A stretch of 59,321 bases of DNA from Nitrospira sp. (GTDB lineage: Bacteria; Nitrospirota; Thermodesulfovibrionia; UBA6902). The notes beneath the pieces were generated by a model that saw nothing but the letters and a program-made list of their open reading frames with translations, was not told the origin of the DNA and did no database searches. Below, piece by piece: positions 8,808-16,799 of the stretch. The translations under genes were made by a program, and so were the position numbers. Every line of letters starts with the position of its first letter. Position 1 is the stretch's first letter. The DNA lies in contig JADHUV010000001.1 in the NCBI GenBank assembly GCA_016784355.1, forward strand, positions 93,860 through 153,180, read 5' to 3'.

Positions 8808-9680
8808 ATGACAGATGTATACCTGGCAAGCAGCGAAGATGCATATAAAGGTGCCTGTGAGGCGCTTGATGCCCTTAATTTCAGTGTCACAGGAAAGCGT
8901 GTTTTTATCAAGCCTAACCTTACCGGAGGACTTGAGTCCAGGTATGGTCTTACGATAGATACCGGCATAGTCAGGGCCGTGCTGGAGCGCCTGCATGAGT
9001 GTCCGCTTATTACAATTGGAGAGTCCTGTGGTGATACTGCGCGGGCCTTTAAGGAACTTGGATATGAAGATCTGGCCAGGGAGTTTGACAACATAGTACT
9101 GGAGGATATTCGGGAGGCTGAAATAGTATGGAAGGATATCCCGAAGCCTTATCATACAAAAGAAATGCCTTTTCACGCCTCACTCTTTGAGCACGATTAT
9201 GTAATCAATATAGCAAAAATGAAGACCCACTCGCTTGCGGGGGTTACCTTGTGCATGAAAAATATTTTCGGCTGTGTCCCTACACGTAAGCAAAAACTCA
9301 TGTACCACCCTTTTATTCGCAAGGCGATTCTTGATATGAATCAGATAGTCAAAAGCGATTTCTGTATAGTTGACGGTATATGGGGCAATGAGTTTGATGA
9401 GATTCAGAGCACTCCGAAACACTCAGGCGCAATCATTGCAGGGGAAAATATCCTGGCGGTGGATATGATAGCAGCGGAGGTCATGGGCATCAATTTAAGC
9501 GCTATTGATACTTATCAACGGGCCTTTGAGTTATGGGGGGATCCCGATATAAATATGCTAGGGGCTAATTTTGATGAGGTGAAAAGATTTTACAGACAGG
9601 GGGCTTTGTTTTCTACACGAATACGCTACATAAAGGAGACTGCTGCCAGTTTGGTATATCGTGCGCTGAACCGGCATTAG
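8808..9680 (+). CDS. DUF362 domain protein
   Basis: A 290-residue cytoplasmic protein of the DUF362 family. Family hallmarks seen are V-F-I-K-P-N-L near residue 32, D-T-G-I-V-R-A-V-L, I-A-K-M-K-T-H (residues ~137-143) with L-C-M-K-N-I-F-G-C, and the later A-V-D-M-I-A-A-E-V-M-G-I segment. It lacks the C-terminal ferredoxin-like cysteine clusters that some members carry. Biochemical function of the family is unknown. ATG 8808 has GGAGG eleven bases upstream. It stands alone between the ergothioneine pair and the non-coding stretch before the glycan locus; the hairpin and 89-base gap argue for separate transcription. Confidence 0.85.
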   Translation: MTDVYLASSEDAYKGACEALDALNFSVTGKRVFIKPNLTGGLESRYGLTIDTGIVRAVLERLHECPLITIGESCGDTARAFKELGYEDLAREFDNIVLEDIREAEIVWKDIPKPYHTKEMPFHASLFEHDYVINIAKMKTHSLAGVTLCMKNIFGCVPTRKQKLMYHPFIRKAILDMNQIVKSDFCIVDGIWGNEFDEIQSTPKHSGAIIAGENILAVDMIAAEVMGINLSAIDTYQRAFELWGDPDINMLGANFDEVKRFYRQGALFSTRIRYIKETAASLVYRALNRH

Positions 9681-10104
9681 GCGAATTATATAATAATTGG
9701 TTTAGAGCAGTTTTAGAATTTAAAATTTGTCTCCCCCTCCTATCTACTGGCTGTAATGGACTTATTGAACGAAATTGTGCTTGAGAAGGATGCCTGTAAA
9801 CTGTTCAGTATTTATATATCTTCCATTACTGCAATAGGATTTTACCGTACCTCAAAGAAGTTATATTCTAATAGTTTTATAATTATTACATTAATACAAT
9901 AATACAATCAGGACAGGTAGTTAAGTGCTGAGCATCGAATATTCATACTTTTTCAACCGGGTTTCCAAAGTTGTATTTTTAAAACGTATTGAGTCGGTAA
10001 TAAAATTTATTGTAATGTGATAAATACCATTGCAATTTTCTGAAATGATTGTATAATTCTAAGTAGTATTGTTGTTTTTTAAGCTGTTAGAGGGGATTGC
10101 ATCA

Positions 10105-10191
10105 TTGAATAACAGGATAAAAGAGATTCTGGCGACTATGGGCGGAACTTCGGTAGTGGCGAAGGGTAGGATTTGTGTCGATTTTCGATAA
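10105..10191 (+). CDS. Possible 28-codon small ORF
   Basis: A TTG start at 10105 follows an AGAGGGG stretch about ten bases upstream and opens 28 codons (N-N-R-I-K-E-I-L-A-T-M-G-G ... ending C-V-D-F-R) to TAA 10189-10191. Composition is more protein-like than the flanking AT-rich DNA. I do not recognise the peptide; it might be a leader peptide or the degraded 5' end of an older gene. It may equally be chance. Confidence 0.22.
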   Translation: MNNRIKEILATMGGTSVVAKGRICVDFR

Positions 10192-10211
10192 AGGTATATC
10201 AGGGTTGTACC

Positions 10212-10241
10212 TTGAAAGTATATGTAATATCACTTTATAAA
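10212..10241 (+). promoter_or_regulatory. Candidate promoter of the glycan operon
   Basis: TTGAAA (10212-10217, 5/6 to the -35 consensus) and TATAAA (10236-10241, 5/6 to the -10 consensus) are 18 bases apart. The predicted transcript would start about 100 bases before the Wza-like gene and include the TTACAG/CTGTAA inverted repeat in its leader. Confidence 0.42.
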
Positions 10242-10345
10242 TATGTGAGTGAAAGGGCGGAGCAGTGCCTTATACAGTGGGTTACAGATGGAGTACTGTA
10301 ATAAAACATTGCAAATAAATTGAATTATATGGATTATATTAAATA

Positions 10346-11077
10346 ATGTTTTACGCAAGATTACTCATAATAGTGTTTATTTTAGCCGGTGCAGGTTGTG
10401 CCGGCAGCAATCCGTACAGCGGTCTGAGTCCTCAGTTGATGGTATCTGCGCCTGCCACTGAAGAGATGAAACCTTCTGAGTATACCCTTAATTATGCAGA
10501 TGTTTTGGCGATTAAGTTTTTTTATAATCCGGAATTAAATGAGCTGGTTAAGATCAGGCCTGATGGAAAGATTTCTCTTCAGCTTATCGGTGAAGTAGAT
10601 GCCGCCAGTTTGACGCCTGCAAGTCTTTCGCAGGAACTTTCAGAGAGGTACGCATCAATTTTAAGAAAGCCCGAGGTCTCGGTTATCGTACAGGAGATCG
10701 CAAGTTCCGAGGTTTTTGTCGGGGGTGAGGTTGTGCTGCCAGGGGTTATCACATGGCAGCGTGGTACTTCAGCATTGCGTGCGGTTTTCAGTGCGGGTGG
10801 TTTTAAGGAGACTGCTTTGCCAGCCAGTGTTATAGTGATCAGCAGGGGGGTCGGCAATGTACCTGTTGCAAAAAAAGTGAATTTGACTGTTATGTCAGAG
10901 GATCTGCCTCATCCTGAAAATGATATCATTCTTAAGCCTTACGATATTGTATTTGTTCCAAAATCAAGGATAGCAGAGGCAAATAAGTTTGTGCAGCAAT
11001 ATATAAAGAATATGATCCCTGGCAATCTGACAGGAGGATTTTCGTATGCTATCGTTAATGATGATGATAACCGCTAG
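10346..11077 (+). CDS. Polysaccharide export lipoprotein (Wza-like)
   Basis: A 243-residue outer-membrane lipoprotein: hydrophobic signal followed by the lipobox L-A-G-A-G-C with the acylated cysteine at about residue 18. Residues ~45-125 are the Poly_export (BexD/CtrA/VexA) domain with the typical Y-x-L-x-x-x-D-V-L-A-I-K-F and P-D-G-K-I-S-L motifs. Residues ~127-205 form an SLBB domain (V-F-V-G-G-E-V-V-L-P-G). It is shorter than E. coli Wza (379 residues), as in many exosortase-type or minimal exopolysaccharide systems. It would form the outer-membrane pore for the glycan made by the genes that follow, and is the first gene of the locus. Confidence 0.92.
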   Translation: MFYARLLIIVFILAGAGCAGSNPYSGLSPQLMVSAPATEEMKPSEYTLNYADVLAIKFFYNPELNELVKIRPDGKISLQLIGEVDAASLTPASLSQELSERYASILRKPEVSVIVQEIASSEVFVGGEVVLPGVITWQRGTSALRAVFSAGGFKETALPASVIVISRGVGNVPVAKKVNLTVMSEDLPHPENDIILKPYDIVFVPKSRIAEANKFVQQYIKNMIPGNLTGGFSYAIVNDDDNR

Positions 11078-11086
11078 TTTCTGATA

Positions 11087-11737
11087 ATGTCTATAAAACA
11101 ATTTAAAAAAACCGGAACTAAAGAAGAGCTGAATGCTCTTTATGTAAAGATACTGCAGGCGGCTACGCAGCGTAAGGTCAAGACGATCATGATCTCATCC
11201 TGTAACCGGCGTGAAGGTACCTCAACGATTGCACTTAATCTGGCGCATATATTTGCTCAGGAGACCAGCAGGAAGGTTCTGTTGGTGGATGCTAATCTGC
11301 GGCATGCATCACTCGCAGGTTTTTTTGGAGTTGTTGCCTCCCCGGGACTTGGGGAATTGGTGTCCGGGCAGGCAGATATTGCATCTGCGGTGAGAGAAAC
11401 AGACCGGGAAAATCTTAATCTGCTGGCGGCTGGAGCGCAGGCTTCAAGTCCCCTGGATATTTTCAATTCAGATGCTTTGCATAACTGTATAGCTGAACTT
11501 GAGAAGGTTTACCAATATATTATTATTGATTCCGCACCTGTTATGCCTTATGCTGATTCGTTGTTTCTTGCTGCAAGGGTTGATATAATGCTGCTCTTGC
11601 TTGAGGCCGGACGTACCAGATGGGAAGTTGCAGAAGAGGCCTTGAAAAAACTTTCGAATGTCGGTGTCGAGGTGTTCGGGACTATCCTGAATAAAAAGAA
11701 ATTTAATATCCCGTCCTTTATTTATAACAGGCTTTAA
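11087..11737 (+). CDS. CpsD/CapB-family tyrosine-kinase-like ATPase with altered Walker A
   Basis: A 216-residue cytoplasmic P-loop protein of the BY-kinase family that normally pairs with a Wzz-type membrane protein to control polymer length and export. Walker A' (V-L-L-V-D-A-N-L-R) and Walker B (Y-I-I-I-D-S-A-P) are clear. The Walker A position reads S-C-N-R-R-E-G-T-S-T, with threonine where the ATP-binding lysine of G-K-S/T is expected. No C-terminal tyrosine cluster is present; the protein ends Y-N-R-L. It may therefore be a regulatory rather than a catalytic subunit, although E-G-T-S-T variants occur in related exopolysaccharide ATPases. It follows the exporter by nine bases; its likely membrane partner (36177-37562) is 24 kb away. 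Confidence 0.8.
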   Translation: MSIKQFKKTGTKEELNALYVKILQAATQRKVKTIMISSCNRREGTSTIALNLAHIFAQETSRKVLLVDANLRHASLAGFFGVVASPGLGELVSGQADIASAVRETDRENLNLLAAGAQASSPLDIFNSDALHNCIAELEKVYQYIIIDSAPVMPYADSLFLAARVDIMLLLLEAGRTRWEVAEEALKKLSNVGVEVFGTILNKKKFNIPSFIYNRL

Positions 11738-11801
11738 AGTTGTCTGTTGCAGATTTTTAAATACTGCGCGCATACACAATTTTTCAAAAATTATCCTTTC
11801 C

Positions 11802-13226
11802 ATGTCCAATAGAAGTCTCTTTATAAAGATATACAAGCTGATTGATATCCTTACTGTTATTATATGTTTTTGGGTCACCAACAGCATTGATACAGGAACA
11901 AGGCTTAGTTTTTCCTCGCTGATGGCCATTAATGTGAAGCTTGGTCACCTTGGACTGATCGTGTTTTTTCTGATGGCCTGGCATGTTGTTTTCTCTGTTG
12001 TCGGGTTGTACAGATCAAAAAGGCTCGGGAGCAGGTATTACGAGCTGATAGATATCCTGAAATGTACCTCTGTCGGAAGCATCATAATGATGGTGTCCGG
12101 TTTTCTTTTCGGGATTGAGATATTAAGTGCAACTTTCATATCTATATTCTGGGGCATCACAAGCTTTTTTCTTATCACCGGAAGACTGGTGATAAGGCGG
12201 GTTCTTGCGGTGTTCAGGAAACAGGGTATTAACCAGCGAAATCTTGTAATCGTCGGTACCGGGCAAAGAGCGGTGGACTTTGCAGGATTTGCCAGGAATA
12301 AAAGGGAGCTTGGTTATAATCTTCTTGGCTTTGTGGATGATCGCCTTTACATTAAAAATAGTGAATCTGAGAAGGTAGAAATGTTGGGAAATCTGCATGA
12401 GTTGAACAATATCCTGAACAGTCATGTAGTTGATGAAGTTATGATAAGTCTGCCGATTAAATCATATTACAACGAGATTGAGGCAATAATAAAACAGTGT
12501 GAGAAACAGGGGGTAGTTGTAAGACTGCTGACTGATATTTTCACGGTTTCTTTGGCAAAATCCCAGCTTTCATATGTTGATGAGGTCCCAGTGCTGACTC
12601 TTTATTCCGCCCCGTATGAAGACTCCAGAATGATAGTGAAGAGGGATCTCGATATAGTTTTATCTTTCGGGCTTATCATACTTCTGCTGCCGGTTTTGCT
12701 GGTCGTTGCAGCGGCCATAAAACTTACCTCCCCGGGTCCGGCCCTTTTTATCCAGAAGAGGGTGGGGTATAACAAACGTATTTTCAGCATGCTGAAGTTT
12801 CGTACCATGATTGCCGGGGCAGAGGAGCTTCTGCCCTCACTCGAGGAAATTAATGAGTCCGGGGGCGCGACCTTTAAGCTTAAAAATGATCCCAGGGTGA
12901 CAAAACTGGGCCGATTTTTAAGGAGAAGCAGTCTGGATGAGATGCCTCAGTTATTAAATGTGCTGAAAGGGGATATGAGTCTTGTGGGTCCGCGTCCGCT
13001 TCCAGTCAGAGATTATAAAGGCTTTGATTCTGATTGGCAGAAGAGGCGTTTTAGTATGAAGCCGGGACTTACCTGCTTTTGGCAGATCGGCGGCAGGAGT
13101 AATGTCTCATTTTCGCGCTGGATGCAGATGGACATGGAGTATATAGATAAGTGGTCTTTGTGGCTTGATCTGAAGATCTTGTGGAAGACTATTCCTGTTG
13201 TTTTTTCCGGACGTGGAGCTGTCTAG
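11802..13226 (+). CDS. Polyprenyl glycosylphosphotransferase (initiating sugar-phosphate transferase)
   Basis: A 474-residue membrane enzyme that transfers a sugar-1-phosphate from UDP-sugar to undecaprenyl phosphate, committing the lipid carrier to repeat-unit assembly. Four N-terminal membrane helices (~15-135) are followed by a Rossmann-like domain (V-I-V-G-T-G-Q-R-A at ~150), one further helix (~285-310) and the bacterial sugar-transferase catalytic domain with K-R-D-L-D-I, L-K-F-R-T-M and D-E-M-P-Q-L-L-N-V-L-K-G-D-M-S. The layout is that of the WbaP/EpsE type. The C-terminus G-L-T-C-F-W-Q-I-G-G-R is typical. No strong ribosome binding site precedes ATG 11802. Sugar specificity (glucose or galactose) cannot be read from sequence. 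Confidence 0.93.
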   Translation: MSNRSLFIKIYKLIDILTVIICFWVTNSIDTGTRLSFSSLMAINVKLGHLGLIVFFLMAWHVVFSVVGLYRSKRLGSRYYELIDILKCTSVGSIIMMVSGFLFGIEILSATFISIFWGITSFFLITGRLVIRRVLAVFRKQGINQRNLVIVGTGQRAVDFAGFARNKRELGYNLLGFVDDRLYIKNSESEKVEMLGNLHELNNILNSHVVDEVMISLPIKSYYNEIEAIIKQCEKQGVVVRLLTDIFTVSLAKSQLSYVDEVPVLTLYSAPYEDSRMIVKRDLDIVLSFGLIILLLPVLLVVAAAIKLTSPGPALFIQKRVGYNKRIFSMLKFRTMIAGAEELLPSLEEINESGGATFKLKNDPRVTKLGRFLRRSSLDEMPQLLNVLKGDMSLVGPRPLPVRDYKGFDSDWQKRRFSMKPGLTCFWQIGGRSNVSFSRWMQMDMEYIDKWSLWLDLKILWKTIPVVFSGRGAV

Positions 13227-13327
13227 TTTTTTTGTTTTTTTATGCCCCTTAACTGACTCCCGCGAGTCATTCCTTTTTTTGAAAAAATTATGAGAACTGT
13301 CTTTTTGAAAAACATCAGGCCTGCGTC

Positions 13328-14773
13328 ATGAGCACCGGCCGGAAGATATTCAGCAATACCTCATTTCAGCTGCTGGGGCATCTTTTCCACCTTTTACTGA
13401 ATGTTATTACAATGGCGCTTGTTGCCAGGTACCTCGGAGTAGAGGGCTATGGCCGGTACGCTTACATATTTGTCCTGATATCGATGTTCATAATACTGAC
13501 TGATCTCGGTCTTAATGATATCGTGGTAAGGGACCTTTCAAAGGACCGGTCACGATTGTCCCGTATGATTGTGGATCTGATATGGTTGAAGCTGATCCTC
13601 GGTTTTGTTGTCGCAGTAATCTCAATAGTGTCTGTTAAGCTCCTCGGGGTGCCGGATGAGGTGATGATTCTTTTTGTCTGGGCATCGGCCTCGTTGGTCC
13701 TAATGTCTCTGAGTTCTATAGGCAGTATTGTGTTCAGGGTTCAGTTGAAGATGGGGCGTTTTGTGATTGCGACGCTTGCGAGGGACTCTCTGCTTCTGGT
13801 CTCTGTATATCTGGTGACCATACTGCAGTTTGGAATACGGGAGTTGATATGGGCAAACCTGCTGGCGCAGGGAGTTAATGTTATTGTGACCTTTATATTA
13901 ATGCGGGAATCTATGACTTCGAGTCAAGAACCGTTTGACAGGCGTGCCTGGGCAGCGACTATCAGGAGTGCTGTCCCTCTTGGGCTTGCCTATATGATCG
14001 TTACCCTTTATGCGAGTATTGATACAATTTTATTAGATAAAATGGTAGGCGAAGAAGCAGTGGGATATTATAATGCCGCTTACAAATTTGTTTTTCAGGC
14101 AATATTTATCCCTATTGCCTTTGTTAATTCGGTCTTTCCGTTTATGGCGGAATACTGGGAATCAAACAGGGAGAAGCTGAAGGTCATGTTTCAGAAAACC
14201 TATGACTTAATGGTTATTATAGCGATCCCTATGGGAGCCTCGGTTACAGTGCTTGCCCCGAAGCTTATATTGCTTATATACGGCCGTGAATATTCACCTT
14301 CTGTGCTTGCCTTGCAGGTACTTATATGGGGGGTGGTCGTTATGTTTCAGAGTATAGTGTTCGGCTATACAATGGTTGTGCTGAACGAACAGAAGAAGTC
14401 TCTGTTTATTAATATTGGAGGCCTGCTGACCAATGTCATTCTTAATCTGCTGCTGATTCCATATTTTACTTTCATAGGTGCTGCAGTTGCGACCGTTATT
14501 ACAGAGTTGTTTGTTACTGCCCCGACTATTTATATTATTCAGAAGAAGATGAAATACACGCTTTCGCTGACAAAGCTTTATAAATCTCTCATTGCCGGTG
14601 CTCTATGTGCCCTGCTTTTGGTAGTTACAAACTCTCTGCATATTGTTCTGCAGCTGGCCTTGCTTACACTTGGATATCTGTTTTTTATATATAAGTTGAA
14701 ACTAATAAGCAAGGAAGATATACAGATTGTATTGCAGAAACGTAAACCGGCGGAGGCGGCACAGGTACATTGA
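13328..14773 (+). CDS. Wzx-type oligosaccharide flippase
   Basis: A 481-residue integral membrane protein of the MOP superfamily (polysaccharide biosynthesis/RfbX). It shows about 12-14 predicted helices, the N-terminal N-T-S-F-Q-L-L-G-H-L segment, the R-Y-L-G-V-E-G-Y-G-R-Y-A-Y signature after helix 1 (typical of Wzx) and basic cytoplasmic loops. It would flip undecaprenyl-linked repeat units to the periplasmic face for polymerisation. Its stop overlaps the start of the next gene by four bases, so the flippase and the glycosyltransferase are translationally coupled. Confidence 0.93.
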   Translation: MSTGRKIFSNTSFQLLGHLFHLLLNVITMALVARYLGVEGYGRYAYIFVLISMFIILTDLGLNDIVVRDLSKDRSRLSRMIVDLIWLKLILGFVVAVISIVSVKLLGVPDEVMILFVWASASLVLMSLSSIGSIVFRVQLKMGRFVIATLARDSLLLVSVYLVTILQFGIRELIWANLLAQGVNVIVTFILMRESMTSSQEPFDRRAWAATIRSAVPLGLAYMIVTLYASIDTILLDKMVGEEAVGYYNAAYKFVFQAIFIPIAFVNSVFPFMAEYWESNREKLKVMFQKTYDLMVIIAIPMGASVTVLAPKLILLIYGREYSPSVLALQVLIWGVVVMFQSIVFGYTMVVLNEQKKSLFINIGGLLTNVILNLLLIPYFTFIGAAVATVITELFVTAPTIYIIQKKMKYTLSLTKLYKSLIAGALCALLLVVTNSLHIVLQLALLTLGYLFFIYKLKLISKEDIQIVLQKRKPAEAAQVH

Positions 14774-15960
14774 ATTCGTCTGAAGGATTAAAAGTGCTGT
14801 TTCTGAGCCCGGGCTATAAGCCTTATCTTGGCGGAACAGAGAGAATCGTGGAGCAGCTTGCTCACCAGTATCTTAAGATGGAGGGTATCAGCAGGGTGGG
14901 CGTATTGACAACACGCATGGACTTTAATCATATGCCCCCAAGAGAAAATCTGGAACTGCCATCAGAAGAGGAAATTGACGGACTGAGTGTCTACAGGGTG
15001 AGCTTTTATCCGAAGAAGCTTAAATATTTTTATACGCTTCCAATAGGGCTTATATCCCTGGAGGCAGTCAAGGTGATCAGGAAGTTTAAGCCGGACATAA
15101 TACATTATCTGCTGACCGAGTGGTTTTGCGCCAATGCCTGGCTATATCTTCTCTCCAGTAAAAAATGCAGCCATATATATACTGTTGCGTTTCATGAACT
15201 GCCGCCCTCGCGCAGATATCTTCTGATGCAGTATGTAAATATCTTTCTTGGCCGGGTGGTCGATAAGGTGCAGGTTCATTCTGATCATATAAGACAAAGG
15301 GTGATGGAGCACTACCGGGTGCCAGCAAAGAAGATAGAAGTGATTCCCATGGGAGCGATATCGGATGAAAAGAAGTCTCCAAATAAAGAAGTCGCGGTCG
15401 GTGAAAAAGTTTCCTTTGTAGCAGTCGGGAGGCTGAGCGCAGACAAGGGTCAGTTGGATCTCCTGGAGTGTTTTCAGCAGGCCCTAAGCAGGTCTCAGCG
15501 AGAGATGGAGCTTGTATTAGTAGGAGGAGATGGCGGGCATAGGGAGCTTATTGAGACGTATATAAATGAAAACGGGCTGCAGGACAATGTAAGGATTACA
15601 GGTTATGTTTCTGAAGATGCTCTGCACGAATATTACAGAAAGTCCGATGTGTTTATTTTACTTACGAGGATGGAGTCTTTCGGAATAGTATTTGCCGAGG
15701 CGCAGTCTTTTGGTCTTCCGATTATTGCGTACAGGATAGGTCCGCTTGAGTCGGCCTTTAAAAAGGGTGCCCTTCTTGCAGAACCATATGATCAAAAGAT
15801 AGTTGCTGATTCAATTCTCAGGCTCGCCGAAGATGACGGCTTTAGAAGCGAAATGAGTATCCAGGCATATACTTATGCATGGGAGAACTTTTCCTGGCAG
15901 CGTACAGCGGCTTCTTTTCTTCAGTTATACAGGGATGCGGTACGGGAGAAACAGTCGTGA
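14770..15960 (+). CDS. GT4-family glycosyltransferase
   Basis: A 396-residue retaining glycosyltransferase with a GT-B fold. The N-terminal acceptor domain starts L-K-V-L-F-L-S-P-G-Y-K-P with the glycine-rich loop L-G-G-T-E-R. The C-terminal nucleotide-sugar domain has F-V-A-V-G-R-L-S-A-D-K-G and the E-x7-E motif M-E-S-F-G-I-V-F-A-E-A. TTG at 14770 overlaps the flippase stop; no better ATG is in phase. Predicted to add a sugar (often mannose or glucose) to the lipid-linked intermediate at the cytoplasmic face. Confidence 0.9.
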   Translation: MNSSEGLKVLFLSPGYKPYLGGTERIVEQLAHQYLKMEGISRVGVLTTRMDFNHMPPRENLELPSEEEIDGLSVYRVSFYPKKLKYFYTLPIGLISLEAVKVIRKFKPDIIHYLLTEWFCANAWLYLLSSKKCSHIYTVAFHELPPSRRYLLMQYVNIFLGRVVDKVQVHSDHIRQRVMEHYRVPAKKIEVIPMGAISDEKKSPNKEVAVGEKVSFVAVGRLSADKGQLDLLECFQQALSRSQREMELVLVGGDGGHRELIETYINENGLQDNVRITGYVSEDALHEYYRKSDVFILLTRMESFGIVFAEAQSFGLPIIAYRIGPLESAFKKGALLAEPYDQKIVADSILRLAEDDGFRSEMSIQAYTYAWENFSWQRTAASFLQLYRDAVREKQS

Positions 15961-16799
15961 GTCAGCCATTGGATCTTGTTATATCGATAGTTAATTATAA
16001 TACCCGGGATCTGCTTGATCAGTGCCTTAACTCTATATATGCGCTTGGATTGCCCCTTAAGTTTGAGGTATGGATAGCTGATAACAGCTCGGGTGATAAT
16101 AGTGTTGAGATGGTGGAGTCAAAATATCCTGAAGCCAGGGTAATCCGCAGCGCAGGGAATCCCGGTTACGGATATGCTAATAACCGTATCATCGAACGCA
16201 CTGAGTCACGGTATGTGCTGGTCCTGAATCCTGATATTATAGTGCAGGCCGGAAGTATTGAAAGTGTGATAGGGTTCATGGATGCAAATAGTGATACGGC
16301 TGTGTGCGGTTCAAAACTGCTCAATCCTGACAATACGCTTCAGTATTCCTGCCGGCGTTACCCCGAGGCCTCGACTATTTTACTGAGGGGGCTTGGTATT
16401 GACCGGTTATCACCTGAATCTGATAACCTTAGACATTATATGATGATGGATTGGGCACATGACGAGCCAGCTGATGTAGACTGGGTCATGGGTTCGTGTA
16501 TGTTTATTCGCAGAGAGGCGCTTAAGGATACAGGCATGTTTGACGAGAAATATTTTATGTATTATGAGGATGTGGATCTGTGTATCAGGCTGTGGAAAAA
16601 CTGGAGGGTGTGCTATGTACCTGATAGCTGTATGATTCATTATCATATGCAGCAGAGTCATAAGCTGACTTCATTTAGACAGCGTTACATACATATAAAA
16701 AGTGCGTTGAGGTTTTTTCGATTGCATGGCATGAGTCCGGTAAGGACAGTACATGCAGCTGTCAACATAGATTATAAAAAAGGTGGGGAAGTATTATGA
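15957..16799 (+). CDS. GT2-family glycosyltransferase (rhamnosyltransferase-like)
   Basis: A 280-residue inverting GT-A enzyme resembling WbbL-type rhamnosyltransferases. It carries V-I-S-I-V-N-Y-N-T-R-D-L-L at the N-terminus, W-I-A-D-N-S-S-G-D-N-S, the D-x-D-like L-V-L-N-P-D-I-I-V at about residue 90, and the acceptor-side M-Y-Y-E-D-V-D-L-C-I-R-L. The frame is open further upstream (15879), but GTG 15957 overlaps the previous stop, has GGGAG just upstream and gives the family N-terminus. It is a paralogue of the GT2 at 24168-25139. The stop overlaps the next start by four bases (ATGA). Confidence 0.9.
   Translation: MSQPLDLVISIVNYNTRDLLDQCLNSIYALGLPLKFEVWIADNSSGDNSVEMVESKYPEARVIRSAGNPGYGYANNRIIERTESRYVLVLNPDIIVQAGSIESVIGFMDANSDTAVCGSKLLNPDNTLQYSCRRYPEASTILLRGLGIDRLSPESDNLRHYMMMDWAHDEPADVDWVMGSCMFIRREALKDTGMFDEKYFMYYEDVDLCIRLWKNWRVCYVPDSCMIHYHMQQSHKLTSFRQRYIHIKSALRFFRLHGMSPVRTVHAAVNIDYKKGGEVL

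Larger units (their letters stand above)
9681..10345. other. AT-rich non-coding interval before the glycan locus
   Basis: 665 bases without a convincing long gene. It holds the possible short ORF and the promoter candidate listed separately, plus a small inverted repeat TTACAG (10282-10287) / CTGTAA (10296-10301) between the promoter and the first glycan gene, which could be an operator. I found no tRNA, no clear riboswitch fold, no TGGCAC-N5-TTGC sigma54 site and no strong terminator. Its size and base composition suit a regulatory upstream region of a large operon. Confidence 0.6.
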
